From Euborellia annulipes (lineage: Eukaryota; Arthropoda; Insecta; Dermaptera; Anisolabididae): 64,000 nt of DNA. Position 1 is the stretch's first letter, and every line of letters starts with the position of its first letter. The stretch is taken from contig JAKCPI010026338.1 of the NCBI GenBank assembly GCA_023213315.1, positions 1 to 64,000 of the forward strand, written 5' to 3'. The translations under genes were made by a program, and so were the position numbers. The notes beneath the pieces are model-generated. The model saw only the letters and a program-made list of their open reading frames with translations, was not told the origin of the DNA and did not search any database. Below are positions 20,101 to 30,115 of this stretch, one piece after another.

Positions 20101-22393
20101 AGGGCATTGAACCATTAAATACAATTCGTAAGGATGTTTGGTCTTTTTTAAGGACTGCATGGTGTGGAAGGTAATATGTATTTGAAGGAGAATGATGATT
20201 GTCTTCAATATTAACCTTTTCCACATGATCATTTTTTATATAATCATTCATTGTTTGAACATACTTTTGCTTCACGCCTAAATTTTTGTTAAGCTGATGT
20301 TCCAGACGTTTAAACTGCGAGGTTGCCTTTTCTTTTGATAACCCGAGTTTAGACGGAATGTCCTTGACGGGGAGTGGAAGTACTATTCTTCCAGTCGAAG
20401 AACGAGTTACATTGGATTTGAAAAATAGTTCGTTGGGAGTGTCATTACTAAGGGGAGAAGGTACAAGGATTTCTTCAAGGTCCCAGAAAGATTGACCTTG
20501 TTGTGCCTTTTCGGGCATAAACAATTGAACATCCTGTTCGGACATAATATGGCAAACATTGCTGGTCATGTGCCGAATATAGGAATGCTTTGGAGGACTT
20601 TCACCCATGACAACCCAACCGAGTGTGGTATCGAAAAGGAAACTCGATTTATTATCAAGCGAGATCTTTTCTCCTTTGAATAGTTTTGCACAGATAGAAG
20701 CACCAAGGATGGCTTCAACCTTGTTCCTAGTGTGATATGTATTATCGGCAAGGTAATATCCTTCTCCGATATCGAAATCACCCACGATATCCTGATTAGG
20801 GAGATCGAGTGACACGTCATTAACAACATGAAATTCGACAGTATCGATATATTCAGCATTGCGTGTTGAATGCATTGGGACAACACAAGTACCTAATACT
20901 TTGGTAAGAGTGGTTCCTGATAAACCCTTCAAGGTGACCTGTGAGGTCTGTAACCTTGCCTTTAGAGGTTTGAGGAAACGTGACGAAAGTATCGAAATAT
21001 CGCTAGCGACATCTAACAAACATCGAATTTTGATTAAGGTCCCGTTAGGAGCCTTTAATAGGGCATAGGCGGTTGGTAAGATTGGAACTGATCTGGTTCC
21101 AATCCCACTAACTTTACATGAGGCATTGATTAGTGTTTGTTCATTACTTGAACCTTTGGTTTGCTGGGAATTGTCCATAATCTTAGATTTTGGTTTTAAA
21201 TCTGGTTTTGGGAGTTCCCTATGTAACGTAGTATGGTGGTTTTTGCCACAGACTGTACAAGGTGATTTTGTGCAATGAGTAACAAAGTGTTGGTTTGAAA
21301 AACATTTTATGCATAGTTTTAACTCTCTAGCCTTTTCATAACGAGCAGTTTTTTCGAATTTCAGAAATTCGGGACATTTTTCTAACATATGATTATTAGG
21401 ACAGAGTGGACATTTTGTGGAGGAAGTCACGGAGTGAACTTTCTTCACATTTGTTTTTGGATGATTTTGGGGGGCAGATTTTGAACTGGAAGTCTTATTT
21501 GCAGTACTAATCGCGTACGATTTGGTCTCCAGGAATTCTAGCAAATTTTTATATGAGGGTATGCCATCTCCTCCCTGGTTCGCCAACCACTGCTCCAAGG
21601 AAGTCGCATCTATCTTCCCCATTATCAATTTGACCACCAAGAGATTTACCAAGTCGAGGTCATCCTCGACGGTCGTCAAGTTGGTCAACACATCATTGAC
21701 ATGTATACAAAATGCTGATATGGATGGGGCACTACCTAGGGAAATGCCAGGCAGATTGAGCAATTTGTCCGCCAACGAAAACAATATTTCGCGTTTTTTG
21801 TTGAATTTGTCATTTAGGATTTTCATACAAATATCATAATTTGCATCGGTAATATGATATGCCGAAATTGCGGTTAGGGCATTGCCCTGTAACGAGGATT
21901 TGAGGTAAGAAAGTTTCTGACAGGGCGTCAAAGATTTTTTAGAACCAATTAAGGAGTTAAACATATTAATAAATGATCGCCATTGTGAATAATCGCCTTT
22001 AAATTGTGGCAATTGAATTCGAGGAAGTGGTTCAGTCACTTGAGTCGGCATAAATGTGGGTTCCGAGTTGGACGAATTAATTTTAGAGATTAATTTACAG
22101 AATTCGACTTGTTTTTCGACCAAAAATCGATGATTTTCAGAGAAAGTCTGAATCAAGTCCTTATAATCTTCAGATTGATCAAGATCATGATCATAAAGGG
22201 CTGATTCAATTTGGTCGATATCCTCAAGCAATGATTCCACCTCATCTCTACCGATCTCAATAGACTGAGTGTCACTCCACTGGCATATTTCGCAACGAGT
22301 TAGAAATTTGGAATAATTTCTTCGAAAGAATCTAATTTTTCTATCAATCTCCTTGACCTCTGTCATTTTGTCAGAATCTTTCACCTTGAACAA
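17198..22393 (-). CDS. BEL/Pao gag-pol polyprotein
   Basis: A 1731-residue frame without stops. In order: an N-terminal coiled region; a DUF1759-type gag segment (about 120-300); Cys-His knuckles (about 325-385: one CX2CX3HX4C, one CX2CX4HX4C and a partial third); a DUF1758-type protease (about 440-600); reverse transcriptase with Tyr-Leu-Asp-Asp at about 878; Pao-type RNase H region (peptidase A17 family name); integrase zinc-binding HHCC; integrase core with Asp at about 1432, Asp at about 1498 and Glu at about 1553; and a C-terminal DUF5641-like domain. Length is usual for the family. The protease active site reads Asp-Val-Ala-Ser instead of Asp-Ser/Thr/Gln-Gly-Ser, which may weaken it. 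The first Met is at 22393; another Met nine codons on is an equally possible start. Confidence 0.95.
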   Translation of the reverse strand: MFKVKDSDKMTEVKEIDRKIRFFRRNYSKFLTRCEICQWSDTQSIEIGRDEVESLLEDIDQIESALYDHDLDQSEDYKDLIQTFSENHRFLVEKQVEFCKLISKINSSNSEPTFMPTQVTEPLPRIQLPQFKGDYSQWRSFINMFNSLIGSKKSLTPCQKLSYLKSSLQGNALTAISAYHITDANYDICMKILNDKFNKKREILFSLADKLLNLPGISLGSAPSISAFCIHVNDVLTNLTTVEDDLDLVNLLVVKLIMGKIDATSLEQWLANQGGDGIPSYKNLLEFLETKSYAISTANKTSSSKSAPQNHPKTNVKKVHSVTSSTKCPLCPNNHMLEKCPEFLKFEKTARYEKARELKLCIKCFSNQHFVTHCTKSPCTVCGKNHHTTLHRELPKPDLKPKSKIMDNSQQTKGSSNEQTLINASCKVSGIGTRSVPILPTAYALLKAPNGTLIKIRCLLDVASDISILSSRFLKPLKARLQTSQVTLKGLSGTTLTKVLGTCVVPMHSTRNAEYIDTVEFHVVNDVSLDLPNQDIVGDFDIGEGYYLADNTYHTRNKVEAILGASICAKLFKGEKISLDNKSSFLFDTTLGWVVMGESPPKHSYIRHMTSNVCHIMSEQDVQLFMPEKAQQGQSFWDLEEILVPSPLSNDTPNELFFKSNVTRSSTGRIVLPLPVKDIPSKLGLSKEKATSQFKRLEHQLNKNLGVKQKYVQTMNDYIKNDHVEKVNIEDNHHSPSNTYYLPHHAVLKKDQTSLRIVFNGSMPSSSGVSLNDILDPGDTLQNDIRRLLSNFRSYNHVVTMDIIGMFLQIEIHESSRDFLRFLWRDDIHKPIDTFRFKRLPFGLTCSPYLAIRSLFMLADSIKHESPRTFHAIRNQTYLDDFLIGANDINSLAQIVKEIIQVLRSAQFELDKWSTNTPELFEYLDTTQLYIKIDDPKSFNSTTSILGLKWIPSHDIFTFSFNLPTMTKFTKRGLLSELQKIFDPLGMLTPVVIRFKIMFQNLWTLSLNWDDPVPEYFQTQWSDFRHQISQVQNISIRRQVTHPLATVYKLYGYCDSSERAYGCIIYVCAYKENKLVSSNFLYSKARVAPLKVQSIPRLELLGAHLLAKSLSFIISSLDFEIQTIYCFSDSEIVLSWIRKPPYVFKTFVANRVNDIQSLMPNAHWHHVPTELNPADHCSRGLTVSEYLQSSWITGPVQHFEMNSFSDLPTNDDLIPSLENKSTVYSVSTETPYWKTLFERFSSFPKLLKFVMSFRRVMTYLKTKVKLNTQVYPQFSVEEFENAEIFVFKTIQSFHFSTEIQALLNSTSINKKSSLLSLNPFLDNQGLLRVGGRLEHSALSYDQKFPLLLPRNNHTVHAYVRYMHEKYMHCGPQALQSFVSRRVWIVQSRKLFRSITHQCMRCARLKFQAMSQQMANLPSTRINVNPPFHITGVDFFGPLYTYVKRTRGARPVKSYAALFVCFATKAIHIELVSDLTTRTFLMSLQRFVARRGCPRELHSDNGTTFVSSNKEIQSDLRFLLSQSKEPEIQRYLTENRMSWKFIPPYSPNFGGLWEAGVKSVKYHLKRVIGSTNLTFEEMSTLLAKIEAILNSRPLCPVSQDPNDLEVLTPSHFLMGKSLIDLPDRQTAHPVSLNERHKLVQTMLSHFWSRWKLDYLSTLQKRPKWHLPLTAPKVGQLVLIKDKSPLPQFWSIGRILEILPGSDGLPRVIKVRTKDGNIIRPITKLSPLPMEEF

Positions 22394-22529
22394 ATAAAAA
22401 CTATTAAAACGTTATTTTTAAAGAAAATTGTTTTAATCTGAGTCTTATATTAAAACAAATGTCTTTCTATTGAAAATATGTACAGTATATCATATCATGT
22501 CTTGGGGTCACCAGAAAATTTATTGTATA

Positions 22530-23307
22530 TGTTCATGCCAACACCAGTTTAGCAATTGGCATATTATGAAAATAAACAATGTTAATTCACCTGATCTCTA
22601 AAAGAAATACAGATGAACCCACCTTGGACAGGAATTTTATTAAGCAAATAGGTTTTAAATAAGATAAGAAATAACGTGAAATTATAACAAAAAAAATAAA
22701 TTTATAAATAAAGAACGAAAAATAAATAAATAAAAAATGACAAAGAAAAAATATAAATTGAAAATCTTAAACCTAAATTTTATTATTAATTAAAAGTAAT
22801 GTCAATAATGAGGGGATAATTATAATTAAAAGATAGTAATCCGTGGTTTAAATAATGTCAGATATAGTTCGATCTTTGTTATTTAAATAAGGATGGATTG
22901 ACACAGGAAAAAAGATTTGTTTAACTCATCTGTAATAATGTCTCCATTGCAGGCTGCTTTCCAAGTCTTTTCCTTCAGTCACAATTGTCAAATCAAATGA
23001 AGGTATTTGAAATGATCGGTCGCAATTACGATTTTAACGATTTATAACATAGAACATTCAATAACATTAATAACATATGTTTTTTAACCAATAAACATTT
23101 GAGCTCAAACACGTGGCCTGGCCATGGGATTCATACAAAGACAAGAGAGAGATTGCATCATGAGGCTAGCATGTGGGCAGGGCCAAGAGTCGATTGTGAG
23201 ACTAGACATTCCAGTGACAGAATGAATTAGTACCATCACTCGCCGCTAGGAGTGCTCAATCTCAACAACATGGTCTCATTTATTCCCGGTTGATTTTGGC
23301 GTTAACA
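22530..23307 (-). repeat. 5' LTR of the BEL/Pao element
   Basis: 778-bp long terminal repeat, the promoter-bearing copy for the minus-strand gag-pol frame that starts at 22393. Confidence 0.95.
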
Positions 23308-23311
23308 CTGA

Positions 23312-23570
23312 CTATAAGTTTTGGAGTAACACAACACAACTTTTTTAGTAAATAAGTCACTTGGAAGTAGTATTTTATCTAATAAGTTTTTTCAAAAATT
23401 TTGAAATTTTCAATTTCTTTGGTTATATTATGATAAAATACTTTAAAAAGTTTTTATTCTTTGACATTTTTTCGAAAACTGAATAGTTTTTGAAATAATC
23501 ACTGAAGAAAAATCATGGAGAAATATCTGAAATAAAAATATAAAAAAATATTTATTGAATTTGTTATAAG
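23312..23570 (+). repeat. Family U repeat
   Basis: Shares TTTTGGAGTAA, ACTTGGAAGTAG and TTTTTATTCTTTGACATTTT with 33535-33680 (+) and 39090-39400 (-). Noncoding; the 39-kb copy ends with a family B-like CATCAAAATCTCGA module. Confidence 0.6.
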
Positions 23571-23582
23571 TTAAATTAAACT

Positions 23583-23821
23583 CAGTAGCGTAACTACAAT
23601 AGGTGGGGGCCCCCTAGCCTTTGGCGCCCCTCGATACTGACATAGGTGCCCTAGGGCATCTAAGAGATAGCTCAGGGAAGGTGATTTTATCATATTCTTT
23701 CCATTGATTGTCCATACAAAAATTAGCTTTCTTTTAAAATTATATTAAAACTTGAAAAACGTCGCACTTGTTGAGCTTCGCCCCTCCGCCATCAAAGGCT
23801 AGTTACGGCGGCGCGCCGCTG
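23583..23821. mobile_element. hAT MITE family J
   Basis: Termini CAGTAGCGTAACTAC / GCGCGCCGCTG, duplication ATTAAACT (23575-23582, 23822-23829). Confidence 0.85.
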
Positions 23822-24183
23822 ATTAAACTTAAAACTGAAATAAAAAAAAAAAAAAAAAAGGAATAATGGCCAAGGAGAAGTAGGCAGTTCAGGAGCGAAG
23901 TCTAAACGTACTTTAAAAGAAAAAACTAGGCTATTATAAGGAATTTTTCAATGCGGTTTTTTTTTTTTAATGAATTAAATTCATAAGAGATTATTGGGAC
24001 ATCGAGCTATAATTTTTTTAATGACTTATTAAAAAATTATCGTAACTAATTTTTTTGTTATCAAGCAAATACAAAAAAACAATCTGTCCCAATAATCTTT
24101 AATTTTTTTTAAATTTAAAAATGAATTTATTGTTATTATTAATCACATATTAATTAAGAAATTTTTAAAATAAGCTTAACTGT

Positions 24184-24470
24184 TAGATGGCCCACGGGGC
24201 TTGGAGTAGTCGGTAGCGTGCCTACCTTCTATACCGAACGTCGCGGGTTCGGACCCCAGGCAGTCCGATGATTTTATTTAAGCCATTTGGATACCAGATG
24301 GCTTAAATAAGAATGCCTGGACCCCAAATAATAATATATATTCATAACGGTTATCGTCAAAAGTCTTAAATGGCCTAAGTTGCTGAAAAGACTGTGTGAA
24401 TGTGTGAGTGTGAGTGTGAATGAGAAAAAAGTGTGAATGTTTAAAAAAAAAAAAAAAAAAAAAAACTGTT
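24184..24470 (+). mobile_element. SINE family S, full length
   Basis: Head GGCCCACGGGGCTTGGAGTAG, B box GGGTTCGGACCCC, hairpin, GGCCTAAGTTGCTGAAAAG, (GTGTGA)n and a long poly-A. Confidence 0.85.
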
Positions 24471-24570
24471 AGATGATTTATTTAAAATTCAAATGTCAAA
24501 TTAGTTCAGCATTCTTGCAATAGATGGCAAACTAGTCTAACAGCCGATCTCCTAATGGCCTATATTTATA

Positions 24571-24701
24571 CTAGACGCAAAGCCCCGCCTTCGGCGGGGC
24601 TTTCCGTCTAGCCGAGGGCTGCGCCCCCTGGACCCCTTTGCTCGCCTACTTATATACATACCGGTACATACATTTTCCCTTTTCATTTTTATATGTAGAG
24701 A
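24571..24701 (-). mobile_element. 131-bp micro-Helitron
   Basis: On the minus strand it begins TCTCTACATATAAAAATG after A and ends with the hairpin GCCCCGCCGAAGGCGGGGC then TTTGCGTCTAG before T. It keeps both ends of the 32.5-kb Helitron family with almost nothing between. Confidence 0.65.
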
Positions 24702-24943
24702 TTATTTTAGCGGTTAATTATTCATGAACTTAAGATTTTTTGTGAATCATATCCTTTCCGGGACTCTCCCGGTACACAGACAAAAAATTTACGCCGATTT
24801 TGTAGACTTCAAAATGTAAATAAATAAATAAAATCGTAAACATGGGTAAATATTTATATTTTGTTACCATGGCGCTATCCCTGAGGCCTGATTGGTTGTT
24901 TCACACATCGGACACCCTCTTAGCCTTTTATATATAAGTATGA

Positions 24944-25422
24944 TGATATTTTTATGCTTTTATAAAAGATACATAATATATAATAAAATTTATAAAGTAT
25001 TTATTGTTAAAAGATCAATGAAAATCAACCAAATGGATTAAATACAGTTTTATTAGCTACCATTTTGACATCTCTTGGCAAATTTTTGAATTACTTGATT
25101 TTTGGGTATACTTTTTATGACACACTACGTCATCTTATCGGGAAAAACATGCGTAACCACTTCGCTCCCGTTCCCCCTTAAGAACAAGATTAGATTTCTT
25201 ATTTACTAGGTATATTGTATTTTAGAAAAAAAAATTTTCAAAATATAAACTTTAAGTTATTAATAAAAATTTGAATAAATTCTCGAAAATTATTGCTTGA
25301 TTAGAAGGAGATTAAAATTATTCAGATTTATATTATGAACTTTTTCTTTTTTTATTGATATAACGAGTAAAAATCTCTTTCTGAAGGGACTAAAGGGTTA
25401 ATAAATAAATAAATAAAAACTC

Positions 25423-25465
<43 letters not shown>

Positions 25466-25714
25466 AGAAATGTATTTTTTTTTTAACTATACAAACACGT
25501 GAAATTAAAATTATTAAATAATAAAAAAATTTCATTTAAGCTTATTTTGTAAAGTCCCTCTACTAAAAATATCAATAATTCTATTGGGATCTATGGGAGA
25601 GGCGTGGCTTCACCTGGTGGCAAAAAATGAACTAGCGATTGTAGGATTGAATGGCTGAGCTGATACGCAAGTACTCGTGTTTTATGAGACAAAAAGTTTA
25701 ATTAAAAATAAAAA
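24944..25714. other. No gene; poly-T tract
   Basis: AT-rich, with a long T run at about 25431-25460. It directly precedes the SWIM pseudogene. Confidence 0.5.
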
Positions 25715-26329
25715 ATGGGTGTGACGGTACAGGAAATTTGTAGGTTTTCTTCTGCCACACTTACTAATAGAAATTTTATTTGTGGAGACACTATTATTGA
25801 TCCTGGTGATGTTTTAAAGTGAGTAATAGTAATGACAGTTTCAATGACAGACCAAATTCTTGCTTTCTGTTTACAAACAAGTTTACGAGAAGAATTTCAT
25901 CAAATAAATGATCAAATTTTATAATAATAATAACAATTGGGATGGATGCTCGTATAAGGCTGGATTAGGAAGTACCTGCAAGCACATTTGGGGCTGTACT
26001 TTTATTCTGTAACCGCTATTTATGATATCTGATATGATGTTAGCCAAAAAGTGTTTGAAATATTTTATTGTAATAATAAATACAAGATAAATAAATGATA
26101 AATTAACTAAAAAATTAATACCGGTAATTAAATATAAAATTAATAATTTTTTTTTTTTTGTACTTACAAAAATAATTTAGAAGATTTAAAAAATATCACG
26201 TGTACAGACAAAAAATGTGTGTGGAGTGCACCACATAAATCAGCTCTTAAAAAAATACGATATGAGAGGCCTTTGCTCGAGCACAATTGTTTTGGAGAAA
26301 AACAAGAAAAAGATAGAGGCAAAAATTAA
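25715..26329 (+). pseudogene. Decayed SWIM-type zinc-finger protein gene
   Basis: From ATG at 25715 the frame reads MGVTVQEICRFSS... to Val-Leu-Lys, then TGA (25820-25822), then continues in the same frame (CLQTSLREEFHQ...) to TAA at about 25921. A second frame gives Gly-Cys-Ser-Tyr-Lys-Ala-Gly-Leu-Gly-Ser-Thr-Cys-Lys-His-Ile, which matches the SWIM pattern C-x-C...C-x-H except that the second Cys is Tyr. Just after it the frame breaks again by one base, and Ala-Val-Leu-Leu-Phe-Cys-Asn-Arg follows in another frame. After about 130 bp that may be an intron or an insertion, the reading continues (CTDKKCVWSAPHKSALKK...) to TAA at 26327-26329. The order of motifs matches SWIM zinc-finger proteins common in arthropod genomes. 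Two stops, at least two frame breaks and a lost zinc ligand mark it as non-functional. Confidence 0.6.
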
Positions 26330-27186
26330 AAAGAAGGCTTAAAAATCTGATAGATTGATTCTTCTACAATAAAATTATTTAATTATTATTTAATTTTCAC
26401 TATACTGTCTTTTTTTTTGGAAAAGAATGAAATCGAACTGTTTAATGCTTAGATGCATGACTTTTACACCCATAAACACAAAGTAGATACACATTGCTCT
26501 TATTTTTATGAGGAGAAAATTTCATATTTGTGAATATATTAGTGTATGTATGTATTATTTATTAATCTAACAATAATGTTTACTCGTGGGTTATAACTTT
26601 TTTTTAATAATACAATTATATCAGATGTTTAAATGTTCTTGTCCTTTATATCACGTTAAACGTATGAAGGTTTATCCTACAATGGCTAGTTCGACTTTAA
26701 GCCACCAGGTAGCGTATTGAAATGCTAAAGATCCCAATACTATAGTTATAAATTGAATCAAATTAAGCAATTTAAAAAATTAAAGCGGCATCGAGAGATT
26801 TTTTTTTATTTTTAACATTCATAGTTTGTTCGAGTTTTTTTTTTATTTTATAAAATTATTTTTCTCATCGTCACTTCATTAAACTCAGAAAGGAAATTCA
26901 ATATTTATTTGGATTTTGCTCGAGTTAAACAAATAGAGATTATTTTTCCCTCGCTGCTGTGTTGATCCTAAAGCTGATCAAATGGGGGCGAAAATGAAAG
27001 AAAGAACGGGGAAAAAATAATAGTTTTTCTTATTACTTATCTCGATAGAGAAAAAAGACAATGCACTGCTATTTGTTTATGAGCATAGACTTTTAATTAC
27101 ACTATACACATGAGCTAAAATACATAATAATACAATATCAGTTGTAATATCTATTCGGCATATAGACCTACTATTAAAGAAGTATA
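26330..27186. other. No feature recognised
   Basis: AT-rich with short homopolymers; no repeat family or frame was recognised. Confidence 0.5.
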
Positions 27187-27575
27187 AAATCTGTTGTGAC
27201 TAATCACACAGCCCACAACTTTCTCTTATCATCTGTAAACGCAACGTTCTGTGATTGTCTCACCAGTTTTATTTTGGCAGTACATTGGAATTAAATTTAT
27301 GAATTTTAATCAAAATCGTTAGAGCAAATTTTGAGAAAATAAAAAAAAAACTTAAAAACTGCATCAGTAAAGTACTAGTACTTTGTGGCCGATTTTGTTT
27401 AAAAGATTCGTGTTACGTTTCAGGGGGTTGCCTAACCTAAATATAAAATTTCAACCTCCTAGCTCTTTTTAAAGTGAAACTTTTATTATATCCTCTCAAA
27501 ATTTTTGGCTCTTCTACCAGCAAGCCGTGACGCTACAATTCATGATGTCACAATTCGTGACGACGATAATAAGAA

Positions 27576-27801
27576 TTACGGCATAAAAACCCTCAATAGC
27601 CTACAAAAAAATCATTCCACAGTTATTTACCCCTGGTGCATCGTGCACGGAGGCACGCACCAACCCCAAGTACCGGTATCTAGCTCAAGAGCCATCAACC
27701 CGGTGTTCCCTATGTTGGGAGTGAGAGGCCCTTCACCTCTCTACTCCCCAAAAATCAGTCCCTAAAGGGACTGGTCCTCTCCTCTTCTCCTTCCCGATCT
27801 T
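27576..27801 (+). mobile_element. 226-bp insertion with 13-bp target duplication
   Basis: Flanked by ACGATAATAAGAA (27563-27575, 27802-27814). GC-richer than the surroundings, no inverted ends, no poly-A; contains CTCCCC-rich and CCTCTCC-rich parts. Origin not recognised; the long duplication suggests retrotransposition. Confidence 0.55.
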
Positions 27802-27951
27802 ACGATAATAAGAAAGTTGAAATTTAATATATATATAACGAATTATAAAAAAATAATTGTGAGATTTAATAATTCAATTTTTAAATTGATAGAATATAAT
27901 TTTTAAAATAATTTAAAATATTCATCAATCTATATATACTGTATAGGACTT

Positions 27952-28118
27952 AAATAGAAATGCCTGACCCCACAATATATATTATACTTACAACGGTTAT
28001 CGTCAAAGTCTTAAATGGCCTAAGTTGCCGAAAAGACTGTGTGAATGTGTGTGTGAGTGTGAGTGTGAATGAGAAAAAAGTGTGAATGTTTTTTTCAAAA
28101 AAAAAAAAAAAAAAAATA
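27952..28118 (+). mobile_element. SINE family S, 3' half
   Basis: Starts in the hairpin body and runs through GGCCTAAGTTGCCGAAAAG to the poly-A tail; no tRNA head. Confidence 0.75.
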
Positions 28119-28246
28119 TACTGTATAGATATAATCCAGGGGGGGGGGGGCGGCGCGGCTAATTAATAAATAAATATTGTTCACAGTTTTTAATATGCCT
28201 CTATTGATTTTCCATTATCATTCCCATTTTCCAATTATTAAGTTTC

Positions 28247-28362
28247 ATTGAGAAAACAGGATGAATAAAGAAGAGCAGCTAGTATTTGTTTCATTTATTT
28301 AAGGCCTTAAATAAATGAAACAAATACTAGCTGCTCTTCTTTATTCATCCTGTTTTCTCAAT
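28247..28362. repeat. 116-bp perfect palindrome
   Basis: Two 58-bp arms with no spacer, meeting at AAGG/CCTT (28304/28305). Checked base by base; the first mismatch is just outside at 28246/28363. Confidence 0.95.
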
Positions 28363-28571
28363 AAATTTATCCAGCTATAAATCTACCTTTCTCAACACCT
28401 ATTAAGTTTCAGATTAAAAACGCGATTTTAATAACCTTAATTGAATAATTTTCTGAAAATTTTCAGTTAAACACCTACGATCCGAAAAAAAGTTTCACTT
28501 GCATCGTGGTTTCATAAAACCACACAGGGTTTTTGTTCTTGAGATATTATATTATACATACATTATATTAT

Positions 28572-28616
<45 letters not shown>

Positions 28617-28787
28617 CAGACCATGTCGCGAATTCAGGGGACCTCAAAACGTGTATATCCGTCAAAACCTCGACATTGAATTTTTGACATGAATCCAATA
28701 CTTTCTCTCTATATAATAACAGGTAATAGAAAGTAAAAATAAATAATTTTTAGTAATTTATTATTATTATCGATATTATTTATTCAC

Positions 28788-29095
28788 CGAGAAGAGACTT
28801 GACGACATTCGAAAAATATTGAAAATAACTAACCTACATTTTATATCATTTGCATTTACAATACAATACTAAATAAAAATTCACTTTCGTAAAGTATATA
28901 TTGTCCTTTTAACAATTAGTTTCCGGGAAATGATATTTATTCTAAATAAAAGCCTTTTTATTGAAATATAAAAAAAATATGATTATTGTTATTAATTTAT
29001 TATTTCATAACGCCTAAAAGCTGTTATATAATAGTTATTTAAGAGGCTAGGGGGCAGTTTCCCCTCTCAAATGGGCAAAATTTGTCCTTTTTCTG
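28788..29095 (-). pseudogene. Duplicate D: promoter and broken exon 1 of the gene C type
   Basis: The plus-strand stretch from about 28741 to 29095 is closely similar to 61741-62075, which holds exon 1 and promoter of gene C. The TTTCCGGGAAA palindrome (28920-28930) and TATA motif (about 28895-28901) are intact. The exon-1 equivalent, 28839-28788 on the minus strand, starts ATG TAG and is 52 rather than 57 bases long, so it cannot encode the signal peptide. The GTGAAT donor is kept. No matching exons 2-4 were seen nearby. It is a partial duplicate, useful for telling conserved promoter bases from neutral ones. Confidence 0.6.
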
Positions 29096-29838
29096 AGAAA
29101 AAAAAACAGAAATTTTCATTTCCAATTGTCCAATTTAAACTACTGATTTCATTCTCTAATGATAAATCCAAGGTGAAGGTTAATTTTCTAAAACTACATT
29201 AGTCTTGAAGAAGGGAGGAGTTCAAACTTCCTAAACGTCGAATGTAAAGGAAAATAAAATTTTGGCCTAAATATATCTCCAAAACAAGCGTTATTATTTC
29301 AATATCTAGAGCACACAACTTTCTCTTAACTTCGGTAATCGAAAGTTGTGTTCTGTGCTTGTCACACCAGATTTTTCGTGACGACATGTATTTAGTTTCC
29401 TCCGATATATTAAAATTTAAAATATAAAATTTATAAGTAGGTCTATGTCTAGCTCCCCGGCTAGGTGCCGCGACTAGTCAAGAATAAAAGCATATTTGAA
29501 TGAGGTGTAAATTAACCAAAAAATTCCTACGTCTTTAGAATTATCTCAAAAGAGTCAGTTTTGCATTTTGTCCCGGATTGGGCGTCAAATATTCGAGTTA
29601 TAGCAACTTTTGAAAAGCCGTCTTTCCGAGCCAAAAAAAAAGGCCGGACAAAAGATACTCGAATTTCCTCGCTTAGACTTTGTGCGCGAAGAAAGTTTCA
29701 AAAAAAATTTGACTCTTCTCCATAAATATTTTTATTTGCTATTTTACTTATTATTCGAAATTTTATCTGCTTTTATTTAAAATTTCTTATTATAAATTCA
29801 TTTATTTAATAAAAAATTACTTTTGAGTGACTGATACT

Positions 29839-30107
29839 CAGTGGCGGATCCAGAGGTGTTTCTCGGGGGGGGGGGGGGGTAATCTGGAGTGACTGGTCGC
29901 ACAGCACACATTTTTTTCTTAATTTCGGTAATTTAAAGGCGTATTCTGTACTTGTTTGCCAGAATATAAATATAAATCACATTTTTAAGTATTAATTTTT
30001 AAAATTTTACATTAAAAATACATTTTTTTCGAAAAAAAGTATTTTTTTCAAATCTCAGGGGGGTAACTACCCCCTTTACCCCCCCCCCCCCCTTGTATCC
30101 GCCCTAG
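29839..30107. mobile_element. hAT MITE family D
   Basis: Termini CAGTGGCGGATCC / TATCCGCCCTAG, 8-bp duplication CTGATACT (29831-29838, 30108-30115). Confidence 0.9.
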
Positions 30108-30115
30108 CTGATACT

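Larger units (their letters stand above)
15930..23307 (-). mobile_element. Full-length BEL/Pao LTR retrotransposon
   Basis: Two near-identical 778-bp LTRs (TGTT...AACA) flank one intact minus-strand gag-pol frame. The flanks carry a 5-bp target duplication, CTGAC at 15925-15929 and 23308-23312. By eye the LTRs differ only by two single-base length changes, so the insertion is recent. Inside the 5' LTR (right-hand copy) a possible primer-binding site (TGGTGACCCCAAG, minus strand) lies about 15 bases in; its tRNA is not assigned. About 490 bp separate the stop codon from the 3' LTR, with no clear polypurine tract. Confidence 0.95.

Noticed and set aside
19261..21839. Many overlapping frames on both strands within the BEL element
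   Set aside because: They are shadows of the 1731-codon gag-pol frame.
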